DNA from: Adineta steineri
Lineage: Eukaryota; Rotifera; Eurotatoria; Adinetida; Adinetidae
Assembly: GCA_905250115.1 (NCBI GenBank)
Contig: CAJNOI010000167.1
Location: 126,750 to 190,749 of the forward strand
Direction: 5' to 3'
Length of the DNA: 64,000 nucleotides
Shown here: in pieces, positions 49,608 to 60,419 of the stretch
Layout: each line of letters starts with the position of its first letter
Position numbering within the stretch: position 1 is the first letter of the stretch
Notes under the pieces: generated by a model
What the model saw: only the letters and a program-made list of their open reading frames with translations
Told to the model about the DNA's origin: nothing
Databases searched by the model: none
Made by a program: the position numbers and the translations under genes

Positions 49608-52600
49608 ATGAGTAAAACATCAATAAAAACAGAAGATCCAAATAAAAGAATGCGTATTCGTCAATTCTTCGTATGTTTATTTATATTGAATTTCATTAAA
49701 AAATAGAAAAAATGTTTTGTTTAGTCGTCCGTAGACGATCGCTATGTTAATGGTATTTGGAATACATCATTAAAAACTGCTATACAAGAAATTCAAAAAA
49801 AGAATAATAGTGGTTTAAGTTTTGAGGAACTCTATCGTAATGCATATACAATGGTGCTGCATAAACATGGAGAAAAACTTTATACAGGTACACGTGAAGT
49901 TGTGATTGATCATCTTGTACAAAAAGTAAATAAAAAAATATATATATTTCTTAATTAATAATCTTGGTTTGTTTTTTTTTTAAATAAATTTTAAAGGTTA
50001 GACAAGATGTTGTTGATTCATTAAATAATAATTTCTTAATAATACTTAATTCAGCTTGGAATGATCATCGAACAGCTATGGTTATGATACGTGATATACT
50101 TATGTATATGGATAGAGTTTATGTTAGTGGACAAAAACTTGAACCTGTTTATAATTTGGGTTTAATTTTATTTCGTGATAATGTTGTCCGATATTCACCT
50201 ATACGAGATCATTTAAGACAAACATTACTTGATATGGTAGCCAAAGAAAGACGTGGTGAAGTTGTTGAAAAGTAAGTTTTATTCTTATAGATAGACAGAA
50301 ACAGAATGTATTATATAGTTTATTTTGATTGTTAATAACACTTTTCCTATTATATTTTTACATGATTATCTAACATAGAAAATAGAAAACAAATCATTTA
50401 TTTTAACTATAATAATAATCTATATAACATGTAATAATATAAAAAATGACAATTAATGATAGTTGGTTTTTATTTGTTCGATTATATTTACATTCAATTT
50501 GTACATCTCGTAATGCTGGACATTTATCTTCATCATATAGACTTGTTAATTTTTCAATTTTATGTGCACATGTACCATTTATAATACGAAATGCACCTGC
50601 ATCAACAATACTTCGTTGTATTTTACAATTAAAATTATAAAATAATTTCGATTGTTCAGCATAATAATTTTCAATAACAACAAGTATTAAATTTGTTTTA
50701 ACTAATGGTGTCACATAATATTGTCCACTCATACATGGACCATTAACTTCGCCAATAATTAATTCGGACCATTTTAATTTTGATTGTTGAATTCTATAAC
50801 GTACTTGATCTTGTATACAACCATATTCATTCGTAAATTGTGGTATAGGTCCTTTATTTTTATATTTATTATCTAATTCTTCAGGATTTGCTGGTATACC
50901 TTTTAATGTAACTTTTGCTGATGGTTTACTAACATGACATGTACCTTGAAATGTTATTGTTTCAGCTCGATGAAATAATCCATGTTTATAAATAAGATCA
51001 GCCATGACTTCACCTTCTTTATGACCAAGTGTTAATCCATTATAACGACTTTCATGAAATGCTGATACATTAACAAAGTCAGGATCAACAATTAAATAAC
51101 CAGAATGATCAACAAGATAACAACGTGTTGAACATTCTTTCGATTGATTCGATGGACATGGATATATAGAACCACATGAACGACGACCATCCGATGCTAC
51201 CATACGTTTCATGATTTCTGAATGAAATGAATCATATCTTATATCTGTAGCAGTAACACCAATAATACGTTCTGTAGCACAACGTAATTGTTTATGTTCA
51301 AGTCCAGGTGCAGCACTTTGATAACAATAACCAGATAAGCAATCGGAACCACTTGAACATGGACAACCACCAGGAAATTTTGTTTTTCGTGAAGTTTGTC
51401 CAACTTTTTCTTGACATGTTTCATTCGATATGGATGGCATACCTTGTAACAAAAAAAAACAAAAAGAGAAAGACTAATGAGTATAAACTCTAGATCATTT
51501 TTTGATATTCGTAAAATTTCATAATATTTTTCTAACCTTCAAAAAGAACTTGAGCAATTGTAATAACTTTTCCACCTCCACTTAAATCTAAATATGGCGT
51601 TGATGCTGTTGTACGATCTTGAAGTGAAACAGCACGTTTATACCAACCACGTGTTGTATGATCATAATCTCGTACTGATCTATGAGCTGGATATGTACGA
51701 AAAACTCCTGTTCGCATACCTACATATGTCCATATAATATCTTTTGTTAATTCAGATGGTCGACGTCGCCATATACGTTCAATTGGTTGGGATATAAGTA
51801 CATATGCTCGTGTATTTTCATGAAATGTTGCTTTCTTTTGCTTGCAACCTATATCATTTTCACTAGGATCACCACGTTGATTTATATAAATATGTGCATT
51901 AATAGTTTTTTGTGCTAAATCATCATTATAAAAATATTCACTTGGATCACAATAAACACGTGGTGCAAGCATAATTGATGAATATAAATAACTAACACGT
52001 ACATCTTTATATTTTGGATCATTTATTTTTACTTGCATATGTTCAAATTTTCCTGGTAGATTTTCTCGTGCTTTTGTACTATTATATTCAATAAGTAAAT
52101 TAAAAAAACTTTCATCATATTTTGATAAATTTTTTGGTTGTCGAACTTCACGAAATTTTTCATCAGATTCACCTAAACTAAATGCAAATACATAATCCGT
52201 ATTTTCAATGGGTGACCAATAATATGTTCCAGTACCTAAAAGAAAAAAAAGTGTAAGATAAAATTTCATTATAATTTTTAATTTATACCAAATTCTCGTC
52301 GTATTGTTGCTCGATAAGCATTTGATAATCGTTTTGAACCTTTTTCTCCACTTAACATAGCTGGTAAAATAATTGTTTGAAATTCTTGTGGTTGATTATT
52401 AGTCATTTCTAATTGTGTTATATGTGTAGAAATTGGATCTTCAATTGGAATTGTTGTAGATTTAAGACCAGGATGTATAATAGCATCACCATCATGACGA
52501 TTTATTAGAAAACCATAAACACTACCCCAACTTTTACTTGATATAACATGTTCGATATCATCTAATGTTACATCAACACCAGCTACACCTAATAAACGAC

Positions 52601-55600
52601 CATCAATATTTGATGTAACTGGTATTGCATACGTTAACATAACTCCTAAACCCCATTGATCAATATATTGAGATGTCCAACTACCATTTATACTCAATGA
52701 TGCTTTCGAAAGATAATCAAAATAATTAAACATTTTATTTATTAAATTTTCACCATCATTTAATATAGCAAAATGACCATCATTTTCACATGCTATTAAA
52801 CATGAAAAAATAGAAGATAAAAATAAGAAGACATCAAAAAATGTATTACCTAATTTTCCTGGAAATATTTGTCCATTATCTTTAACAAGATAACTAAATA
52901 TTCTTGCTCGTGGATGAAATTGTTGTCTTTGTTTAACCATATTCCAATATCGTGTCCAATTGTATTTACAAATCGGTCCTGGTACATAACCACTACGTGT
53001 ATATTGTCCAGCACCACATCGTACTTTTTCACCATCGGTATCTTGTCCATCTGTAATAAAAATTAATATTGATTGACAACCTGTTTTAGGTTTACGTTGA
53101 AATAAATCAAATGCTGTATCAAATGCCGTTTCAAATTCTGATGTACCACCAGGTTTAAGTTTAGCTAATTTTTCTTTTAAATCACGTTTAAATGCTAATG
53201 TTGCTTTAACCATTTTATCTTGTTGACAACTTAATACATTTGTTTTATAAATATGCCATTTACCAATATCATCCCAATGTGATTCATGTGCACATACAAT
53301 ATTAACATAATCTTGCCGTGTTAATGTATTAATAATAACTGATGCAATTGATGTACCTATAGCAAATTTTCCATGAGATTTCATTGATTCACTACAATCA
53401 AGAATAATAATAACATCTTTCGGACCACTTGTTGTACCAATATACCATGGACGTACACGTGGATCATAATCATTATAAAAACCAGCAAAATTTTGATCCC
53501 ATTCACGACCTGGATATAAACGTATGAGACCAACTTTTGAACCAAAATATTGCCAACGTATATCAGGATCTAATTCTCTATTTTGTACAAATGTTGATTC
53601 AAGATCATGTGTCCATTCAACAGTCCAAATTGATTCAACATTATTTCGTGGTATTTCATCACTTATTTTAACCACACTATGTCGAAGACTAACATTACGT
53701 TTAAAATGTGGATGAAATGTCATGTTTTGTGGTAAACGTAATGGTATATCAGCATCTTTATATGTATTATTATCTAAATGTAATAATTGTTTATGATGTG
53801 TATAACCAAGTGAACCATTTGATCTACGCCAAGATGTATGACTACTTGAATTGGTTATTGCAGATTTTAAATAGATTTCTTCACGTTTACGATATAATGT
53901 ATCATGTGCTTGTCTTGCATGTTCAGCAATACGATTCGCTGCACGCTGTTTATTTTCAAAATATTTATCAAGTATTGATTTCATTTCATCTAATAATTTA
54001 TCACCATATTTTGTTTCTTCTTTATATTCAGCTAAATCGAAATATTCTTGAGTTTTTTCTCGATGCATACTATCGGATGCTAATTTAAGTATATAATTTT
54101 GAATTAATAAAGCCCAATTTTGTACATCACCAGTTAATGTTGAATGTATCGAACATTCATTAGCATAACAATATTGACCATTAATTGATTTTAATGTAAA
54201 AATAAGTGTGAGAAAATAATGAAGAAAAACGACCATTCTTCTTTTTCTATATATGTGTGTGTGTATTTGTTCCTTATAGAAATAAGATTTATATGTTGAG
54301 CGACTCTGCTGCTTGTTAACAAGCTTATTTTTTTTCCGATCGTTTGTTCGAGACGGAACAAAGAGAAAAGAAAAAAGACAAACGGAGAAATAGAAACGTC
54401 TTTTTTTTCTTCTTTTTTCCCTTTTTTTTTCAATCGATGTTGTCTGTTAGCGGAATGATAGTTAATAGAATGAGACAAGAAAAGAAAACCAACAAGTGAA
54501 CAATATGAGTTGATGGGCGAGTTTGATTGCGAAAAGAAATGCCCTCAAGTAAAACTATTGAGTTTTATGCATTCTAAAACATAAGAATTGTAATTAAAAA
54601 AGATCAATAAGAAAATCAATTAACTTGTATATATATGTATTTGTCATTTCTTTCTTTTAGGAGTGCAGTGAAAAATGCATGTCAGATGTTAATGAGTCTA
54701 GGTATTGATAATCGTTCAGTTTATGCTGAAGATTTTGAAATACCATTTTTACAACAATCGGCTGAATTTTATCGCGTAGGATGAAACTTGAAAAAAACAT
54801 ATGTTTATCATCAATGAAATTAATATTTTTGTTTAGCTTGAAAGTCAAAAATTATTAGCTGAAAATAGTGCATCTGTGTATATACGTAAAGTAGCAGCAC
54901 GTATTGGTGAAGAAGCTGAACGAGCTGTTCATTATCTTGATAAATCAACCGAAGAACGAATTGTTCAAGTATTAGAAGGTTTGATAGGAAGAAAAAAAAA
55001 TAATGACGCAACATTTTTTTCATTTAATTTAGATGAATTAATTACAAAACATATAAAAACAATAGTTGAAATGGAAAATTCAGGTGTCTATCATATGCTC
55101 AAATTTAATAAATGTGATGATCTTGCTACAATGTATAAATTATTTGAACGTGTACCAAATGGACATTTAACAATAGCTGATTGTATGAGTAGTTATCTAC
55201 GTGAACAAGGACGTGCACTCGTTACTGAAAATACAGATGAAGGAAAAAATGCAATCACTTATGTTCAAGTAATAAATAGTTTTTTGTAAAGTAACATGCT
55301 GAATATAGGATAGAGAGTATTAAGATTTATCGTTACATTTCTGAAGTCTTCGGTAATCATGATATTCCTAAGAGAAATTAGAGAGAGAGTTTTTAAAATC
55401 GATCATAGTTCTGTATAAAAATCTCTGATACGTTGAGTTATGATCTTCTCAAAACTTCTGAGGAAAGTGAGTAAAATATCTCAAATTTGAGTTTACTAAT
55501 CTAAACTAATTCATTATAGAGTTATGTTTAGAGCTGAGTTAATAAATTTTGCAAGTCTTCATTTATATAGGACAGTTTGAATCGCTCCTCTTCCGTCCTA

Positions 55601-58193
55601 TAGATCTAATTTGTGCAATCAACAAATGCACAGAGCTCATCAAACAAAATGACCATTGATGCTGACATGTTCGATGGCATAACAATAGATTATAATTGTT
55701 ACGATATTAGCTATGTCTATTAACCCTATGATTTCCTGCGACGTGAAAATATGTCCGAGTGTATGTTTTAACCGCTTAAAAGAGTTTCATTTCGTTTGAT
55801 TTTTATTAATGCGTCATACAAGGCCCATATTTTATCACTTAACAACGATAAAAACTTTTCTCATCGGTTAAAACATTTGCATATATATATATGTGTCGCC
55901 GGAAGCGAAAGGGTTAATAGCGAATAATACAAATATGAGATGTATCTAATCATACAGAAAAACTAAAACACAAAATTTCTTTGTTTTCCTTTTTAACGCA
56001 TCATTATTAAAGAAGTTCGGATGTATATAAGTCAACTGTAAAATAATTTGGAAAAGATAGCCTTTCTTACTTTCGGAAATCTGATTTTAATTATCTCCGG
56101 CTAAGAATGAAAAGTATCTTAAACGTTTTTTTCATTCATAAGCAAATATGTCCTTGAAAATGAAGACATGATTTAAGATCGGTTATTTGTTAAAACAAAG
56201 GTTTCAAAGTTTTATGCAAGAACTTCGATTGATAATCATGTTGTTACTCATTAATATCTAATATAAATGTATCCTGAAAGATCTGCATGTGTTCAGAATT
56301 GTACTAAGACAAACTCGACTTATCAAATCGGAGTTGTGTATCACCGTAGTTGCCCAGTTTTGGATTATTTAATTTAAATTTATATAATTTTCTTTAGAGT
56401 TTATTGGATTTAAAAGATACATTTGATTATTTCCTCAAAAATGCTTTTAATGATGATAAGGTTTGATTATTAATTTTTAATTATTTGACAGAAATTGGAA
56501 AAAAATATTTCTATTATACATTTAGATATTCAAAAAACGTATTAATTCTGATTTTGAATTTTTTATTAATTTAAATCAGCGTAGTCCAGAATATTTATCA
56601 TTATTTATCGATGACAAATTAAAAAAAGGTGCAAAAGATGTAAGAATAAATCATCTGAAACAAAAATGAAATTTATATATATATATATTTTTTATTTAGC
56701 TTGGTGATCAAGAAGTTGAAATTGTACTTGATAAAGCTATGATGTTATTTCGTTATCTAGAAGAAAAAGATGTATTTGAACGTTATTATAAACAACATTT
56801 AGCTAAACGTTTACTATTGAATAAATCAGCATCAGATGATGCCGAAAAAAATATGATATCAAGATTAAAAACTGAATGTGGTTGTCAATTTACATGTAAA
56901 CTAGAAGGAATGTTTAAAGATATATCTGTATCAAATACAACAGCAGAAGATTTTCGTTTATATGTTACACAAAAACGAGTAAAAGAAGAAATTCTCGATT
57001 ACTTTTTAATAAAATAATCATTTTTTATTTAATAGATTAATCTAAATGGTATCGATTTAACTGTACGAGTCTTGACAACTGGTTTCTGGCCAACACAAAC
57101 AACAAATAATCAATGTAATTTACCAGCTATGGTTCGAGAAGCTTATCAATGTTTTCATCGATTTTATTTAAATAAACATAGTGGAAGACAATTAACATTA
57201 CAACCAAGTTTAGGTTCAGCAGATTTAACAGCTATTTTTTATGGTAAACCAAAAGAAGATGAGGGTGGTGATGGAGAATCAAGACCAACAACAACAACAA
57301 TGAAAGAACGTAAACATACTTTACAAGTATCGACTTATCAAATGGTGATATTAATGTTATTTAACACAAAAGAATCTTGGTCATTTGAAGTAATATATTT
57401 CATATATCTGAATTAGTGATGTACCGAGCTCGAGCCTCTCGAGCTCGGGTGTCAGGATGGGTGTGGGTGAGAGTGTGGGTGAAAGTGTGGGTGAAATGGA
57501 TAGTACCCGCACTCACCACGCCCACACCCACTCACGCCTACGCCCACCCTGACAGTCGGGCTCGGTACATCCCTAATCTGAATATAATAATATAAATATT
57601 TTTGTTTTGTTAAGGAAATTCATCAAGAAACTGATATAATTGAAAAAGATTTGCAACGTGCATTATTACCATTATCAATGGGTAAACCAAATCAACGTAT
57701 ATTTATTAAAGAACCTAAAACAAAAGAGATTCAACCAACCGATAAATTTATTGTTAATGATTCATTTACATCGAAATTATTTCGTGTAAAAATCAATCCA
57801 ATAACAGCTAAAATTGAAAGTGATCCTGAACGACAAGAAACTCGAAATAAAGTTGATGATGATAGAAAACATGTTATTGATGCAGCTATTGTACGTATTA
57901 TGAAAACAAGAAAACAAATGGCACATACACAATTAATTGCTGAAGTATTTAATTCCTATCAAATTAATTCTTATTATAAAAATGTTTTTGTTTAATTTAG
58001 GTTACACATCAACTTAAAATAAGGTTTATGCCTAGTCCTGTTTTTATTAAAAAACGAATTGAAAGTTTAATTGAACGAGATTATTTATCACGATCAACAG
58101 ATGATAGGTAATTTTAAATGATTTTTTTAATTTTAAATTATTATTGTTGTTTTTTCTTTATTCAATAGGAAAATGTATAGTTATGTGGCATGA
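49608..58193 (+). CDS. CUL3: Cullin-3, scaffold of BTB-type ubiquitin ligases
   Basis: Binds BTB substrate adaptors at its N-terminus and the RING protein Rbx1 at its C-terminus. Exons start at 49608-49670 ([20 protein letters not shown]) and 49725-49928, with the third ending at 50271; a 4.39-kb intron (50272-54660) precedes '[20 protein letters not shown]'. Family blocks in order: '[20 protein letters not shown]', '[20 protein letters not shown]', '[14 protein letters not shown]', '[20 protein letters not shown]' with '[17 protein letters not shown]', '[18 protein letters not shown]', '[20 protein letters not shown]', and the C-terminal winged-helix neddylation region '[20 protein letters not shown]' with '[20 protein letters not shown]' and terminal 'MYSYVA'. 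The neddylation lysine is the one in RIMKTRK. Introns range from about 50 nt to 4.4 kb; three large ones contain a gene or MITEs. Confidence 0.95.
50403..54236 (-). CDS. Voltage-gated calcium channel alpha2/delta subunit, nested in a cullin-3 intron
   Basis: Extracellular auxiliary subunit of Cav channels. Four exons: 52850-54236, 52289-52792, 51537-52235 and 50403-51442, giving about 1,209 residues with junctions in frame (for example LA|CENDGHF and REFG|TGTYYW). Signal peptide [21 protein letters not shown]-terminal VWA_N region ('[20 protein letters not shown]'); '[20 protein letters not shown]'; VWA domain with a complete MIDAS (DCSESMK, the Thr of KPGGTSE, and FITDGQD) needed for channel trafficking in known alpha2/delta proteins; Cache part '[20 protein letters not shown]'; then '[12 protein letters not shown]' and a cysteine-rich segment ('[14 protein letters not shown]'). 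A hydrophobic C-terminus ([14 protein letters not shown]) fits GPI anchoring or a membrane segment. The first intron is 57 nt with no stop in frame, so an unspliced reading would add 19 residues. The gene lies wholly within the cullin-3 intron 50272-54660, opposite strand. Confidence 0.92.
55720..55917. mobile_element. piggyBac-type MITE in a cullin-3 intron (198 bp)
   Basis: Both ends carry TTAA. Left TTAACCCTATGATTTCCTGC; right end, reverse-complemented, TTAACCCTTTCGCTTCCGGC. Similar to the element at 34338-34665 in its TTAACCCTTT start but diverging inward, so a related subfamily. No open frame. Confidence 0.72.
57414..57575. mobile_element. hAT-type MITE with perfect 8-bp target duplication
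   Basis: Inserted in a cullin-3 intron. Ends: TAGTGATGTACCGAGC (57414-57429) and, reverse-complemented, TAGGGATGTACCGAGC (57560-57575), 15 of 16 identical. Flanked on both sides by ATCTGAAT (57406-57413 and 57576-57583), an exact 8-bp duplication, the hallmark of hAT transposons. The interior is a hairpin of GTGTGGGTGA repeats and their complements. The duplication is unmutated, so the insertion is probably recent. Confidence 0.9.
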
Positions 58194-58722
58194 ACAAATC
58201 AAAAAGCTCTTCTTTTTTTTCATTTGATATATTTTCTGTAATAAAGAAAATACACCACTGCCAATATCGATTGGTATATTTCTATATTTACTCATTTTCT
58301 AACTGTCATTGTCGATGGAATTTAATATTCTATCTTACTCTCATTTGTTCACTATCTCTTTTTCTGTTCCTTTTTTTTATTACTACAATTTTTTTTCTAT
58401 GAAATATATATATACCCATATATATATATATAGACAAAATCCAGATTTGTATACGTGTGTATTTGTGTGAACTGATACTTTAGAATTAATTACGATTCGA
58501 ATGAATACAGAAGATATCAATCGAACTTTATTATTTATATACAATGAAATATTTAAAAAAATCTAGAGAAATACAAATAAGACGTTTCACAATATCTTTG
58601 TATTGAAAAAGGATCAAATAAGAAATCTATGAATATTTACTTGATTATAATACAAAAAATTAAATTATTTCAACAGTCCTATTTACAACGAGTTTCTTTT
58701 CGCATATTAATAAGGGATTTTC

Positions 58723-58901
58723 TAGTGTTGGGCCGAAAGAGCCTCGTCAGGAACGAAATCTTATGAAAGAACATGCGAAGTTAACGAAACTGAACGATCG
58801 CGTTAGTGATACACTTTCGCAAACTTCTCATAACTTCGTAAGCTTTTTCGTGAGATTTCGCAATTTTAAGTTTTTAAAAAACACGGGTTGGCCCATCACT
58901 A
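58723..58901. mobile_element. hAT-like MITE (179 bp)
   Basis: Left end TAGTGTTGGGCC; right end, reverse-complemented, TAGTGATGGGCC (11 of 12 identical), with TAGNGATGGGC-type ends typical of hAT elements. Flanking octamers GGATTTTC and GAAATTTC match at 6 of 8 positions, a decayed target duplication. Located between cullin-3 and the next gene. No open frame. Confidence 0.65.
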
Positions 58902-59176
58902 GAAATTTCTCATGGAGACAATTATTGTTCTAGTTTTGGTTTCTCGTTTTACCCTTACTATATGTTTTCATAAGACAATTTAATCATATTATTAAACAAT
59001 ATAAAGTAAGAGTTTCGATCATTGAAATGTTGATTGCGAACCAACCATTTATCAATGTAATGTGTGTACAATGTCTTGTATATAATAAAAGGATATTACC
59101 TTTTTTTAAGTGAATACAATTTTTATCTCTTTGTTGTTGATCTACTTCGTTTATGTATTGGAAAGTAATCAATTTA

Positions 59177-59700
59177 TACGTAAAGGGTGCTCCAGAAGTT
59201 TTAAAACTTACTGTTCTGGCACATAATAAAAGCAAACGTTCAGAGGTTAGTGTACATATGTAGTACTACGTAACTACAAAGTTTGATGCCTATATCTTTT
59301 ACTATAAATAAATACATGAAAAAACATTATCATACACTATTTTTTCGATTTTCCAACAACGTAAATTCATATAAGGGAATGTAATAATGAGAAAACAATT
59401 ACTATTTCCAAACTTTCTTTTTTATTAACGAATATAAGAGAAAAGAAAATTGTTTTTTTTACCCTCGTATACTCATTTTTGTACGTGATAATTTATTGTA
59501 TCAACAAGTAATAATCAAGATGATAATAAAATCGAAAAAATAGTGTATAATAATGTTTTTTCATGTATTCATTTATAGTAAAAGAGATAGACATCAAACT
59601 TTGTAGTCATGTAGTACTACATATGTACACTAACCTCTGAAAGTTTGCTTTTATTATGTGCCAGAACAATAAGTTTAAAACTTCTGGAGCATCCTTTGTA
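59177..59700. mobile_element. Long-armed inverted-repeat element (524 bp)
   Basis: The left arm 59179-59352 and right arm 59528-59698 are near-perfect reverse complements over about 170 bases (for example GGTGCTCCAGAAGTTTTAAA left; its complement near 59673-59693), separated by a loop of about 175 bases. TA at 59177-59178 and 59699-59700 would be the target site, as in Tc1/mariner-like elements. No transposase frame. Very few mismatches between arms suggest a young insertion or arm homogenisation. Confidence 0.8.
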
Positions 59701-60419
59701 CTGTGAATCATTAATCGAATATACAATAGGTAACATTAAATAAAACAAAAAAGTTATCGCTCATTGCACTATATTGAATATTTGACAAAGAGAATACAAT
59801 ATATATGAAAGAAAACCTTGAATCAGATATTCGGTACTTAACTACAGTTTATATGATATTAAGTATATTTTATATAATTATTTATTGGTAGAGATTCATC
59901 TCTTCACATTACTATAATATTTAATTCACAGTATACGGATTTTTTTTTCATTCTAGAAGAACTTCCAGTATAGTCTTTTTGATCTTGAATGTCAACAATT
60001 CATCATTCTTGAATTTATTATTAGAGCCATAAGGCACTCAACTATATAAATATATGCAAATATATATACATATACAAACTCATTTTATATAACTATTTGA
60101 TTAATCATGTGAAAAGGTAAAAGAATATTTCAATGAACAAAATTTTCGTAACTCCACTTTCTATTCAAATAAGTAGGATTTGTTGAATACACATTTTTTT
60201 TTCTTATCGAAATATACAGATTACAACAATTAGTCAAGTTATTATTATCTAAATAATATTTTTTTCATAGTTTGTTGATAAAATAAAAGTCGAGACAATA
60301 CATCATAAAACGTATAAGGTTAAATATTTACCTTGTTATTAAATCAAGCGTGATTGCTGTATATTGTTTTATATTCATACAACACTCATTCATATAAGAT
60401 TATCTCTCCTTGATATCAA

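Larger units (their letters stand above)
58194..60419. other. Intergenic between cullin-3 and CABIT-like gene; two transposon-like units
   Basis: AT-rich. It holds a 179-bp hAT-like unit and a 524-bp long-armed inverted repeat (listed separately). The minus frame 58984-59235 overlaps the inverted repeat and is not a gene. Confidence 0.5.

Noticed and set aside
54191-54478. 95-codon minus-strand frame overlapping the alpha2/delta start
   Set aside because: Different frame from the signal-peptide exon; made of simple sequence in the 5' flank.
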